A stretch of 11,681 bases of DNA from Oscillospiraceae bacterium (GCA_016297165.1 JAEDHF010000047.1:1-11681), one strand, 5' to 3'; shown: positions 1-7,129, counted from the stretch's first letter. Numbers and translations are program-made. The notes: generated by a model from the sequence alone, not told the origin.

Positions 1-2
1 AG

Positions 3-302
3 GGCTATCGGTCATACGACCGCTGTCCCTTATCCGAAAACAGCGGCTTTTCACTGTTCTGTGAAAAGCTTGATAAGAGCTGTCTCCATTGGGGCAGGGA
101 TATGTATAATATTTTCGAGCGACTTTATAATAACTACGAAATTTCCGATATTAAGGATGCCCTTATGGATAACGGCGCACACGGCGCTCTTATGTCGGGA
201 AGCGGAAGCTCGGTTTTCGGCGTGTTTGGCACTTTGGAGGAAGCGGAAAAATGCTTTAAAGCCATTCCCTATGATGAGAAATACGTTGTAAGGGCGTTAT
301 AA
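3..302 (+). CDS. ispE: IspE, 4-diphosphocytidyl-2-C-methyl-D-erythritol kinase, C-terminal part (5' end outside the window)
   Basis: This is the last ~99 codons of a gene that begins before the window; the frame is open from base 3 to the TAA at 300-302. IspE phosphorylates CDP-methylerythritol with ATP in the non-mevalonate isoprenoid pathway and belongs to the GHMP kinase family. The visible evidence is the C-terminal GHMP motif GALMSGSGSSVFGVF, preceded by MYNIFERL, which resembles the conserved N-x-F/L-E segment of IspE, and by an acidic helix (IKDALMDNGAHG). The length of the piece fits the C-terminal GHMP domain. The internal ATG at 102 is not a start because the homologous sequence continues upstream of it. 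Other GHMP kinases (homoserine or mevalonate kinase) are possible, but GALMSGSG with this context fits IspE best. No convincing terminator follows it. Confidence 0.85.
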   Translation, partial: GYRSYDRCPLSENSGFSLFCEKLDKSCLHWGRDMYNIFERLYNNYEISDIKDALMDNGAHGALMSGSGSSVFGVFGTLEEAEKCFKAIPYDEKYVVRAL

Positions 303-313
303 GAGTATTGTAC

Positions 314-342
314 TTGCAATTTTTCAAAAAATAGTGTATAAT
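314..342 (+). promoter_or_regulatory. Sigma-A-type promoter for the asp23-fakA-recG cluster
   Basis: A -35 box TTGCAA (314-319) and a perfect -10 box TATAAT (337-342) are separated by 17 bases. The spacer is A/T-rich. The inferred transcript would start near 349, leaving a leader of about 65 bases before the Asp23-family start at 416. Inferred from consensus match only. Confidence 0.75.
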
Positions 343-362
343 AACTATATTGTGAGACTTAT

Positions 363-378
363 GCCGCAGCTTAGCGGC
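363..378 (+). other. Small hairpin in the asp23 leader
   Basis: GCCGC (363-367) and GCGGC (374-378) form a perfect 5-bp G/C stem with a 6-base loop, inside the presumed 5' leader between the promoter and the ribosome-binding site. It is followed by TTTGAG rather than a real T-run, so it is not a standard terminator. It could stabilise the message or act as a weak attenuator. Confidence 0.35.
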
Positions 379-415
379 TTTGAGTCGGAATTAAATCCAC
401 AAAGGAGGCGTTTAT

Positions 416-778
416 ATGCTTATTGTTCATAACCATCTCGGCGGAATAAGATATACGAAGGCTTTTTTCGTTTCCCTTATAAGTAATACCGTGAAAAACT
501 GCTTCGGCGTATCCGCTATGAATCCTGACGGTCCAGTACAGCTTGCTATGGAGAAAATTCCTGCCATAGATAAAAGGCTCGGAAAAAATAAGGGCATAAA
601 GATTAAGGTTGTTGACGGCGGCGTATATATGAGCTTTCATATTTCGGTAATGTTCGGCGTTAACGCTTCTGCAGTAGTTGACAGCATAAAGAATAAGCTT
701 AGCTACGCTATAGAGGAGCAGACTAATTTAAGAGCACAGCAGATTGATATTTTTATCGACGGTCTGACGAAAATCTGA
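416..778 (+). CDS. Asp23/Gls24 family envelope stress protein (YloU-like)
   Basis: A 120-residue protein of the Asp23/Gls24 (alkaline shock) family, known in Firmicutes as small, abundant, membrane-associated proteins tied to cell-envelope stress; their molecular activity is poorly defined. The sequence has the family's alternating pattern: an N-terminal helix with SLISNTVKNCFGVSAMNP, a GIKIKVVDGGVYMSFHISVMFGVN strand pair, then an amphipathic helix leading to the terminal IDIFIDGL strand. There is no signal peptide and no transmembrane segment. The ATG at 416 is preceded by AAAGGAGG at 401-408, a near-perfect Shine-Dalgarno sequence at good spacing. It is the first gene of the cluster and lies 55 bases upstream of fakA, the order seen for yloU-yloV in many Firmicutes. 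The call rests on both sequence pattern and neighbourhood. Confidence 0.85.
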   Translation: MLIVHNHLGGIRYTKAFFVSLISNTVKNCFGVSAMNPDGPVQLAMEKIPAIDKRLGKNKGIKIKVVDGGVYMSFHISVMFGVNASAVVDSIKNKLSYAIEEQTNLRAQQIDIFIDGLTKI

Positions 779-833
779 TACGCTACATTTCGGCAGGACG
801 CCGTTATCATACAGAACTAAAGGATGTGTCATT

Positions 834-2483
834 TTGGAAATAACCGGTAAGCTCCTTAGAGACGGTATAATTTCGGGAGCCAACAACATTATCAACAATA
901 AGAACGAGGTTGACGAGCTTAACGTTTTCCCCGTACCCGACGGCGATACGGGAACGAATATGTCTATGACCATAAAGAACGCTCTTCCTGAGCTTTCTAA
1001 AATGGGGGACGACGTAACGGTTGCTACTGTTTCCTCTGCGGTAGCTTCGGCTATGCTCCGTGGCGCAAGAGGCAATTCGGGCGTTATCCTCTCCCTCCTT
1101 TTCAGGGGCATTTCAAAGGGGCTCGCAGGAAAGGTAACCGCAAACGGTAAGGACTTCGCTGAAGCGCTCAACAAAGGCGTTGCTGCGGCTTATAAGTCGG
1201 TTATGAAGCCTACCGAGGGAACGGTTCTTACCGTGTCCCGTGAAGCGGCAGAGGCTGCCCTTAGTAAGTCCGGGGAAACCGAGGACGTTATTGAAGTCTT
1301 TAATGCTCTTTTAGAAGAGGGTAGGGCTTCCCTTAACCGTACTCCCGAGCTTCTTCCTGCATTAAAGAAGGCAGGAGTTGTTGACGCAGGCGGTATGGGC
1401 TTCCTTAAGATTTTCGAGGGAATTTTCGCCGTACTTAAGGGCGAGGGCATTATCGAAAACAAGGAGGCTTCCGAGAAAAAGGAAACCGCTATCGTGAGCA
1501 GTAATGCGGCAGGAACCTACGAAACCGAGATAGAGTTCACATACTGCACAGAATATATCGTAAACAAGAAGGATACCTGCGACGACCCGACGAAGCTCCG
1601 CGCTTATCTTGAAAGCATAGGCGACAGTGTTGTGGTTGTTGACGACGATAATATAATAAAGGTTCACGTTCATACCGAGCACCCCGGTAAGGCTATCGAA
1701 AAGGGCATTACCTTCGGTCCCCTCACAAGTATGAAAATCGAGAATATGAAGGAACAGCACCGGAGTCAGGTAATTAAGGCGGAAAACGAGGTCAACAGTA
1801 AGCTTCCTCCCGTAAAGCCCGAAAAGGAAATCGGCTTTGTTGCGGTAGCTAACGGCCATGGTCTTGAGGCGCTCTTTACGGATTTGGGCGTTGACAGTAT
1901 TGTCCGTGGGGGACAGACCTCTAACCCCTCTACCGAGGATATTCTTGAAGCGGTTATGGCTACTCCCGCCCATAACGTATTCGTTCTTCCCAACAATAAG
2001 AACATCATTATGGCGGCGGAGCAGGCGGTAAAGCTTGCCGACAGGAACGTTATCGTTCTCCAGTCCCGTTCAATCCCACAGGGTATAACCGCTATGCTTG
2101 CCTACGACCCTACCGCTTCGGTAAAGGACAACAGCGTAGTTATGACGGCGGCTCTCGATAACGTGGGTACGGGTCTTGTAACCTTTGCAGTCCGTGACAG
2201 CGAGGTTGACGACAAGAAGATTAAGCAGGGCGACATTCTCGGTATGGAGAACGGTAAGCTTAACGTTGTTGAAAAGGACCTCACGAAAACCCTCTATAAG
2301 GTAACAAAGCATCTGGTTACAGGTACAACCTCATATATAACCGTAATCTACGGCGCCGATGTTTCCGACGAGGACGCTGAAAATGCAGTTAGCTACCTTA
2401 AGTCGAAGCTTTCGGACGATATCGAAATTGCTCTTGTTAACGGCGGTCAGCCTGTATATTACTACATTGTTTCTGTTGAATAA
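834..2483 (+). CDS. fakA: FakA-type fatty acid kinase, DhaL/DAK2 domain protein (YloV-like)
   Basis: A 549-residue cytosolic protein. In characterised relatives FakA uses ATP to phosphorylate fatty acids held by a FakB (DegV) partner, feeding exogenous fatty acids into phospholipid synthesis. The N-terminal DhaL domain (about 1-200) has the nucleotide/Mg-binding PVPDGDTGTNM (D36, D38), then RGARGNSGVILS, GTVLTVSREAAEA and KKAGVVDAGGMGFL. The middle domain has EFTYCTEY (C238) and HVHTEHPGKA (H278, H280, H283), matching the metal-binding middle domain. From about 330 there is a DegV/EDD-like C-terminal domain (GFVAVANGHGLEALF, GGQTSNPSTEDIL, LPNNKNI, LQSRSIPQGI). The length is normal for the family. 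The start is a TTG with AAAGGA at 819-824 upstream; the protein then opens as family members do (GKLLRDGIISGANNI). No FakB is in the window, so it must be encoded elsewhere. Confidence 0.93.
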   Translation: MEITGKLLRDGIISGANNIINNKNEVDELNVFPVPDGDTGTNMSMTIKNALPELSKMGDDVTVATVSSAVASAMLRGARGNSGVILSLLFRGISKGLAGKVTANGKDFAEALNKGVAAAYKSVMKPTEGTVLTVSREAAEAALSKSGETEDVIEVFNALLEEGRASLNRTPELLPALKKAGVVDAGGMGFLKIFEGIFAVLKGEGIIENKEASEKKETAIVSSNAAGTYETEIEFTYCTEYIVNKKDTCDDPTKLRAYLESIGDSVVVVDDDNIIKVHVHTEHPGKAIEKGITFGPLTSMKIENMKEQHRSQVIKAENEVNSKLPPVKPEKEIGFVAVANGHGLEALFTDLGVDSIVRGGQTSNPSTEDILEAVMATPAHNVFVLPNNKNIIMAAEQAVKLADRNVIVLQSRSIPQGITAMLAYDPTASVKDNSVVMTAALDNVGTGLVTFAVRDSEVDDKKIKQGDILGMENGKLNVVEKDLTKTLYKVTKHLVTGTTSYITVIYGADVSDEDAENAVSYLKSKLSDDIEIALVNGGQPVYYYIVSVE

Positions 2484-2494
2484 CAGTATTCCGG

Positions 2495-2523
2495 GGCTCA
2501 GCGGCAATTTTTGCCTCTGAGCC
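2495..2523 (+). other. Intergenic hairpin between fakA and recG
   Basis: GGCTCAG (2495-2501) pairs with CTGAGCC (2517-2523) and, after one C/T mismatch, GGCAA (2503-2507) pairs with TTGCC (2511-2515) around a TTT loop. This makes a 12-bp stem with one mismatch. The downstream bases (TTACAAATTTCC) lack a T-run, so it is a weak intrinsic terminator at best. It could be a processing or stabilising hairpin, or an attenuator, between two co-directional genes. Confidence 0.5.
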
Positions 2524-2537
2524 TTACAAATTTCCTT

Positions 2538-2552
2538 GGGAGGTGAGAAAAA
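2538..2552 (+). promoter_or_regulatory. recG Shine-Dalgarno that argues for an ATC start at 2552
   Basis: GGGAGGTGAG (2538-2547) is close to the full anti-Shine-Dalgarno complement. It overlaps the nearest conventional start, GTG at 2543, so it cannot serve that codon. The in-frame codon 8 bases after the GGAGG core is ATC at 2552, where a start is expected. Confidence 0.5.
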
Positions 2553-4576
2553 TCTACGAAAGCGATAATATAACCTACCTTAAGGGGGTAGGCGAAAAGA
2601 GAGCTAAAATACTGAATAAGCTGGGTATTTTTACCGTAGGAGACCTTTTAAGAAGCTTTCCGAGGGATTATGTGGATTTTTCCGAGCCTACCGCTATAAG
2701 CGAGCTTAATCCCGAGGAAGCCGCGGTTTTTGCGGGGATTGTTATAAAAAAGCTCCGTCCCTATATTACCCGAAGCTTTTCTATATTCAAGCTTGTGGTT
2801 TCCGATAATACGGATAATATTCTTATAACGATTTTTAACAGCAAGTACATTTTCGACAGCCTCGAAGAGGGGCAGGAGTACATTTTCAGCGGTAAAATAA
2901 AAGGAACTATCCTGGCTAAGGAATGTCAGTCCCCTGTGTTTATAAGGGCTACGGATAAAAATCTTCTTACCCCGAAATATCATCTTTCCGATGGCATAAG
3001 CGCAAAGGTTATGGCTGGCTGCGTGAAAAACGCACTTGAAAAATGCGAGGTTAACGACCTTCTGCCCTTATATATAAGAGAAAGCTACTGTCTTACGGAG
3101 TATAAACGGGCGCTTTATGACGTCCATTTTCCTGAAAGCCGTGACAGGCTTATAGACGGGCGGCGGCGGTTTGCTTTTGAGGAAATGCTGACCCTACAGC
3201 TTGGAATGAAGCTTATGAAGGGCAGAGGGAAAAAGCTCACCCCCTCTGTTATGACGGAAAAGGATATGTCGGATTTCTTCGGCTCCCTTAGCTTTTCGCC
3301 CACCAATGCACAGCTTCGGAGTATAAAGGAATGTATCGGGGATATGGAAAGCGGAAGCCCCATGAACAGGCTTTTACAGGGCGACGTAGGAAGCGGTAAA
3401 ACCCTTGTGGCGGCGGCGCTTTGCTGTTATGCTGCTAAGAACGGCTATCAGTCTGCCCTTATGGCGCCTACGGAAATACTGGCGGTACAGCATTACAACA
3501 CCCTCAAAAAGCTTCTTTCTCCCTTAGGAATTTCCGTTGCCCTACTTACGGGCAGTACCGAAAAAAAGCCCGTTTATGCCGCTATAGAAAAGGGGGAGGC
3601 ACAGGTAGTCGTAGGCACTCACGCTATAATACAAAGCGGAGTAAATTTCAGAAATCTCGGACTTGTTATTACCGACGAACAGCACCGCTTCGGCGTAGGA
3701 CAGCGGACTCTCCTTTCCTCTAAGGGAACTGCCCCCCACACTCTCGTTATGTCCGCTACTCCTATTCCGCGAACTCTTGCCTTCGTAATATACGGAGATT
3801 TAGAGGTTTCGGTACTGGACGAAATGCCGAAGGGAAGAATACCCATAAAAACCTACGGCGTTGACAGCAGCTTCAGAGAGCGTATCTATAAATTTATCCG
3901 AAAGCATATCGAAATGGGCTTACAGGCGTATATTGTCTGCCCTCTTGTTGAGGAAAGCGAGGGAGGCTCGGATAAGGCCGCCGCCGTAAAATACTACGAG
4001 GAGCTTAAAAAGGGCTACTTTTCCGATATTGAGATAGGTCTGCTTCACGGTAAAATGAAGCAGGCGGAAAAGGACAAGGTTATGACTTCCTTTAAGTCGG
4101 GAGAAATAAAGCTCCTTATTTCAACAACCGTTATTGAGGTAGGGGTTGATGTTCCGAATGCGGTTATAATGGTAGTGGAAAATGCGGAGCGCTTCGGACT
4201 TTCACAGCTTCACCAGCTAAGAGGCAGAGTAGGCAGAGGTAAGGAACAGTCCTACTGTATTCTTATTACCGACAGTAAGAGCGACTACACAAAGGCTCGT
4301 ATAGACACAATGGTAAGAACCTCCGACGGCTTCGAAATAGCCAACGAGGACTTAAAGCTAAGAGGTCCGGGAAGCTTTTTCGGCGCAAGACAGCACGGAC
4401 TTCCCGAGCTTAAAATAGCCGACCTTTCAAACGACGTTCATCTTATTAAGGAAACGCGAGAGCTGGCTGAGGAGATTATAAAGAATGACCCGAAGCTTGA
4501 AAATCCCGACCATAAGGGCTTAAAGGCTCTTACGGAGCGGCTTTTCGACACAAGGGATATATACGGGATTAACTGA
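2543..4576 (+). CDS. recG: RecG, ATP-dependent branched-DNA helicase
   Basis: A 677-residue helicase that in characterised bacteria remodels stalled replication forks and branch-migrates Holliday junctions. The N-terminal wedge/OB region opens with ITYLKGVGEKRAKILNKLGIFTVGDLLRSFPRDY, the hallmark RecG N-terminus. Motor motifs follow in order: Walker A GDVGSGKT (280-287), DEQH box (378-381), SATPIPRTLA, LLHGKMKQAEKD, STTVIEVGVDVPNA and QLHQLRGRVGRG. The RecG C-terminal segment GFEIANEDLKLRGPGSFFGARQHG completes it. The length is typical. The stated start is GTG at 2543, but the Shine-Dalgarno overlaps it and fits an ATC at 2552, giving 674 residues. It is the last gene of the cluster, 59 bases after fakA. 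In Bacillus the serine dehydratase genes usually lie between them; here they are absent. A strong terminator follows immediately. Confidence 0.96.
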   Translation: MRKIYESDNITYLKGVGEKRAKILNKLGIFTVGDLLRSFPRDYVDFSEPTAISELNPEEAAVFAGIVIKKLRPYITRSFSIFKLVVSDNTDNILITIFNSKYIFDSLEEGQEYIFSGKIKGTILAKECQSPVFIRATDKNLLTPKYHLSDGISAKVMAGCVKNALEKCEVNDLLPLYIRESYCLTEYKRALYDVHFPESRDRLIDGRRRFAFEEMLTLQLGMKLMKGRGKKLTPSVMTEKDMSDFFGSLSFSPTNAQLRSIKECIGDMESGSPMNRLLQGDVGSGKTLVAAALCCYAAKNGYQSALMAPTEILAVQHYNTLKKLLSPLGISVALLTGSTEKKPVYAAIEKGEAQVVVGTHAIIQSGVNFRNLGLVITDEQHRFGVGQRTLLSSKGTAPHTLVMSATPIPRTLAFVIYGDLEVSVLDEMPKGRIPIKTYGVDSSFRERIYKFIRKHIEMGLQAYIVCPLVEESEGGSDKAAAVKYYEELKKGYFSDIEIGLLHGKMKQAEKDKVMTSFKSGEIKLLISTTVIEVGVDVPNAVIMVVENAERFGLSQLHQLRGRVGRGKEQSYCILITDSKSDYTKARIDTMVRTSDGFEIANEDLKLRGPGSFFGARQHGLPELKIADLSNDVHLIKETRELAEEIIKNDPKLENPDHKGLKALTERLFDTRDIYGIN

Positions 4577-4580
4577 AGAA

Positions 4581-4616
4581 GCCCCTCTTGGCAGTATGAA
4601 GGCTGTCAAGAGGGGC
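4581..4616 (+). terminator. Bidirectional terminator between recG and the convergent membrane-protein gene
   Basis: A 14-bp stem with one G·T pair: GCCCCTCTTGGCAG (4581-4594) with CTGTCAAGAGGGGC (4603-4616) and an 8-base loop. On the plus strand it is followed by ATTTTGG, and on the minus strand by TTCTTC. It lies 4 bases after the recG stop and 7 bases beyond the stop end of the minus-strand gene, so it probably serves both. Confidence 0.88.
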
Positions 4617-4623
4617 ATTTTGG

Positions 4624-6444
4624 TTATGAGCTTATGCTTGAAAAGGTTTCGCCGTTTTCTTTTATGGCGGTAAAGCTTTTTCCGTCCTTGCTTATCCTGA
4701 TTTCTTTAGCTTCAAAGATGGGGGTACACTCCTTTGAAATGTCGAATACGTTAATATCCTCATTTTCAATAATCATATAATCCCCGATAAATCTACAGTC
4801 GAAATATCCGCCCGACTGTATCAGGTATAAGTCTTGTGAGCGGTTGCTTTTGTATATCATAACTCTGTCTGTTCTATCGTTTTGAGAGTTAGTATATAAG
4901 GAGTAAACATACAGATAGTTGTTTCTTAAAGCTGCGTCAAGAATTTTTCCGAGAACAAACGTTTCATAGTTCTCTTCGCAAATCAAGCGCTCATAATTCG
5001 TACCGTTAAACCAATATACCTCGTCGTATTCCTCCTCCTTAGCCATACTCGGATATATACGTCTTATAGCGTAGTAAAAGCCGTCGCTGTCGGTGAAATA
5101 ATCTATTTCCTGCTCGATAGTGCAGGCTTCGTCGGTTTTCTCATCAAGGGTCGAGTTGATTTCATCAACCCTTTCCGATACAATCCGATAGGCATCGCTA
5201 CCGTATTTTTCCGTCTCTAAGCCGCTCATATAGCGTTCAGCCTTAGTAAATTTCCATTTATCGTCTTTTTTCTCGAAATAGAGGGTGAAATACTGGAGTT
5301 CCGGTTCTGAATCGGCGTTGCCTATAGTATCCATACGGACATATTGCTGCGTGAGAACTAATCTGTTTTCTTGAATGATACTGTTTGCATAAAGATTTCC
5401 GCATTCTCGGGTAATGCTTGAGGCTGTTATCCAGTCTGTTCCGTCAAGAGTTATTTTCGTCGTTTCCCGGGGCAGTTCAAAGTCTGTAAGCTGCTTTATT
5501 CTGAGGTAGCCGAGATAGCTTATTTTGCCTGTGGAAGCCATAATACTGCTGTCGTAAGCGTCAGCAGGAGCTTCTCTTTCGTAGCAGAAGGAATAGTTTT
5601 TCTTTTCAATCGGTCCGCCCACGTCGGTATAGTGGTAAAGGCGGTCGGGCTCGTCTGTGGGAATATAGAAGCATTCACGAAGACCGCCTTTCATTCCTAC
5701 CATATAATCGCCGCTTTCGCCGCTGTAAAAGCCTTCTAAATAGTGCCAGTAGTTATCAACAGGACCGAAGCAATCCTTTCCGTAGGTAAGGTAAAGAACC
5801 TTTTCTTCGCTCCTGTCCTCACAGTTTATCCACCTGCCGTAGAACTGCTCCTCAAAAAGGGATAAATCCTTGTCGAGCTCTCTTGTGAAAAGCGCTTCGG
5901 GAAGATAGTCGGCTTCCTCCTTTATAGTCTCTGTTGCAATTGTAGTTTCTACGGGAGTTCCCATAGTAACCGTGGTTTTAGATGCGTCGTTATCCTCTGT
6001 ATTGTCGGCAGTTATCGTAATTGCAGGATCATCTATAATATAGGTAGTTTTAGGCGTATCAGTAGCATCTGTTACGGTAGTAGTAACGACAGCTGTTTGC
6101 TTTGTAATTGTGGTAGATTCAGCAATATACATATTATCGGTTGAAGTTTTTGTTTCAGTTGCGGGAGGAAGTGTGTTACTGGTCTGCGAGGGCTTTATAT
6201 CAATGCCTCTTGTACTTGCGATAATTACCGCGGTAAGGGCGAGCCCCCCAACCAAAGCCAGTCCTGCCGCAATACCGTATATTGCCTTATGCTCATTTTT
6301 CTTCTTTTCGGGTATTTTAAGAAGAACAGGGGCGTATTGCTTTATGTTTTCCTCATGCTCCGCCAGCTTTTCCGCCGTTTCCCTTATGTATTTCTCATCA
6401 AGGTTATCCATTGTCTCGTTCCAGAAGCTGTCGTCCTTTTTCAT
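4624..6444 (-). CDS. Single-pass membrane protein with Thr-rich stalk and large ectodomain, probable anti-sigma/sensor partner
   Basis: A 606-residue protein I cannot assign to a named family. Residues 1-53 are charged and predicted cytosolic (two acidic/amphipathic helices). Residues about 55-77 are a clear hydrophobic transmembrane segment (IYGIAAGLALVGGLALTAVIIA). Residues about 82-175 are a Thr/Ser-rich low-complexity linker, a likely extracytoplasmic stalk. Residues about 180-606 form a folded-looking ectodomain rich in aromatic residues and beta-strand patterns, starting FYGRWINCEDR, with nine cysteines, all on the outside of the predicted membrane segment. The gene starts inside the stop of the sigma-factor gene (ATGA overlap, 6441-6444), with an AGGGGG ribosome-binding site 7 bases upstream. 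Translational coupling to a sigma factor plus a short cytosolic N-terminus followed by one membrane span is the architecture of transmembrane anti-sigma factors. The ligand or signal is unknown. Gene confidence is high; the anti-sigma role is inference. Confidence 0.85.
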   Translation of the reverse strand: MKKDDSFWNETMDNLDEKYIRETAEKLAEHEENIKQYAPVLLKIPEKKKNEHKAIYGIAAGLALVGGLALTAVIIASTRGIDIKPSQTSNTLPPATETKTSTDNMYIAESTTITKQTAVVTTTVTDATDTPKTTYIIDDPAITITADNTEDNDASKTTVTMGTPVETTIATETIKEEADYLPEALFTRELDKDLSLFEEQFYGRWINCEDRSEEKVLYLTYGKDCFGPVDNYWHYLEGFYSGESGDYMVGMKGGLRECFYIPTDEPDRLYHYTDVGGPIEKKNYSFCYEREAPADAYDSSIMASTGKISYLGYLRIKQLTDFELPRETTKITLDGTDWITASSITRECGNLYANSIIQENRLVLTQQYVRMDTIGNADSEPELQYFTLYFEKKDDKWKFTKAERYMSGLETEKYGSDAYRIVSERVDEINSTLDEKTDEACTIEQEIDYFTDSDGFYYAIRRIYPSMAKEEEYDEVYWFNGTNYERLICEENYETFVLGKILDAALRNNYLYVYSLYTNSQNDRTDRVMIYKSNRSQDLYLIQSGGYFDCRFIGDYMIIENEDINVFDISKECTPIFEAKEIRISKDGKSFTAIKENGETFSSISS

Positions 6445-6986
6445 ATCGTAACCCCCTTTTCTTCAAGATAAACCCTTAAATCTCGTCTTATTCTGAGAAG
6501 CCTCGTCTTAACCGCCGATTCGCTCATTCCGAAGCTTTTCGCAATATCTGCCATAGAAAGGTTAAAGTAGTATCTGGCGGTAAAAAGCTCCCGGCTCTTT
6601 CGGCTTACTCCCGAAAGATAGGCGTTTATATGCTCGGCAAGCTGCTTGCTGTCGAAGGCGGCTTCTACCGTAGAGCAATCGGATAAAAGCTCGTTAAGCT
6701 CCTCATAGGGGCAGCCCTCTGTATTTCGCTTAAGCCTGTTATAGGCGGTTATTGCAGTATTTCTCACTATCTTAAAAAGATAACAGCAAAGAGAATCGGG
6801 CTTCGTTGGCGGAATAGTATTCCATAGCTTATAGTAGGCTGTGTTTACACATTCCTCGGCGTCCTCGTGGTTTTTAAGTATTGCTCCTGCGATTTTTCCG
6901 CAGGTAATTCCGTATTTTCTGCCTGTTTCCTCGATAGCTCGTTCAGAGCGTAGGTTAAACAGCTTTATTATCTCCGTATCCTCCAT
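6441..6986 (-). CDS. ECF-like RNA polymerase sigma factor (sigma-70 family)
   Basis: A 181-residue protein with only sigma regions 2 and 4, as in extracytoplasmic-function sigma factors. Region 2 spans about residues 8-88 and includes HEDAEECVNTAYYKLWNTI and the core/-10 binding stretch LFKIVRNTAITAYNRLKR. A short linker rich in acidic residues follows. Region 4 spans about 115-175 with the helix-turn-helix MADIAKSFGMSESAVKTRLLRIRRDL, which would read the -35 element. The ATG at 6986-6984 has GGGAGGG at 6999-6993, 6 bases upstream. The stop overlaps the start of the downstream membrane protein by 4 bases, implying coupled synthesis and a sigma/anti-sigma pair. The upstream region holds a TGTAAC…GTCT arrangement that may be an autoregulated promoter. 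The regulon cannot be seen here. Confidence 0.92.
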   Translation of the reverse strand: MEDTEIIKLFNLRSERAIEETGRKYGITCGKIAGAILKNHEDAEECVNTAYYKLWNTIPPTKPDSLCCYLFKIVRNTAITAYNRLKRNTEGCPYEELNELLSDCSTVEAAFDSKQLAEHINAYLSGVSRKSRELFTARYYFNLSMADIAKSFGMSESAVKTRLLRIRRDLRVYLEEKGVTI

Positions 6987-7010
6987 ATTCTTCCCTCCCT
7001 CTATAATAGA

Positions 7011-7038
7011 AGACTACTGTTTCAGAAAAAAAGTTACA
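7011..7038 (-). promoter_or_regulatory. Candidate ECF-type (autoregulated) promoter of the sigma operon
   Basis: Read on the minus strand, TGTAAC (7038-7033) is followed by a run of seven Ts and, 17 bases after the hexamer, AGTCT (7015-7011). This resembles the AAC-type -35 plus GTC-type -10 of ECF promoters such as those of SigW-like factors. A TATTAT at 7008-7003 could instead be a sigma-A -10 box, but the hexamer 17 bases upstream is only TTTTTT. ECF use is therefore slightly favoured. No experiment supports this. Confidence 0.4.
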
Positions 7039-7062
7039 TTTTCTGAAATGTAAAGTGACATT
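7033..7062. promoter_or_regulatory. Repeated TTACATT half-sites in the divergent intergenic region
   Basis: TTACATTT (7034-7041) and AAATGTAA (7046-7053) form an 8-bp inverted repeat with a 4-base centre. GTTACATT (7033-7040) recurs as GTGACATT (7055-7062), offset by 22 bases, about two helical turns. This looks like a binding site for a dimeric regulator, or a duplicated sigma -35 element, between the sigma operon and the glycosidase. Confidence 0.45.
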
Positions 7063-7071
7063 AGCTATAAT
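7043..7071 (+). promoter_or_regulatory. Possible second, upstream promoter of the glycosidase gene
   Basis: A perfect TATAAT (7066-7071) has CTGAAA (7043-7048, 4 of 6 to consensus) 17 bases upstream. It overlaps the TTACATT repeats, so a protein bound there could block it. It is weaker than the downstream promoter and may be chance in A/T-rich sequence. Confidence 0.3.
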
Positions 7072-7093
7072 TTGCGGAAATTCCTATCCCACC

Positions 7094-7122
7094 TTGAAAA
7101 ATCCTGCCTTATATGCTATAAT
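7094..7122 (+). promoter_or_regulatory. Main promoter of the GH2 glycosidase, extended -10
   Basis: TTGAAA (7094-7099), a 17-base spacer and TATAAT (7117-7122), with TG at 7114-7115 giving an extended -10. Transcription would start near 7129, about 30 bases before the ATG at 7161. This is a strong housekeeping-type promoter, so the gene need not depend on the divergent ECF factor. Confidence 0.8.
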
Positions 7123-7129
7123 AAGGCAG
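7104..7129. promoter_or_regulatory. Palindromic operator candidate over the glycosidase -10 box
   Basis: CTGCCTTAT (7104-7112) and ATAAGGCAG (7121-7129) are perfect inverted 9-base arms around an 8-base centre. The palindrome covers the extended -10 element and probable start site, the classic position for a dimeric repressor. No regulator gene of an obvious sugar-repressor family is in the window. Confidence 0.5.

Noticed and set aside
102..302. A separate 66-residue gene starting at the ATG at 102
   Set aside because: The frame is open to the left edge and the protein matches the C-terminus of IspE, so this ATG is internal.
307..325. Terminator after ispE
   Set aside because: Only a 4-bp ATTG/CAAT stem precedes the T-run, and the T-run is part of the promoter spacer.
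1362..1973. Antisense reading frames inside fakA, recG and the glycosidase (e.g. minus 1362-1973, 2648-2983, 7545-8054)
   Set aside because: They lie opposite strongly supported genes, resemble no family I know, and lack ribosome-binding context; they are shadows of codon bias.
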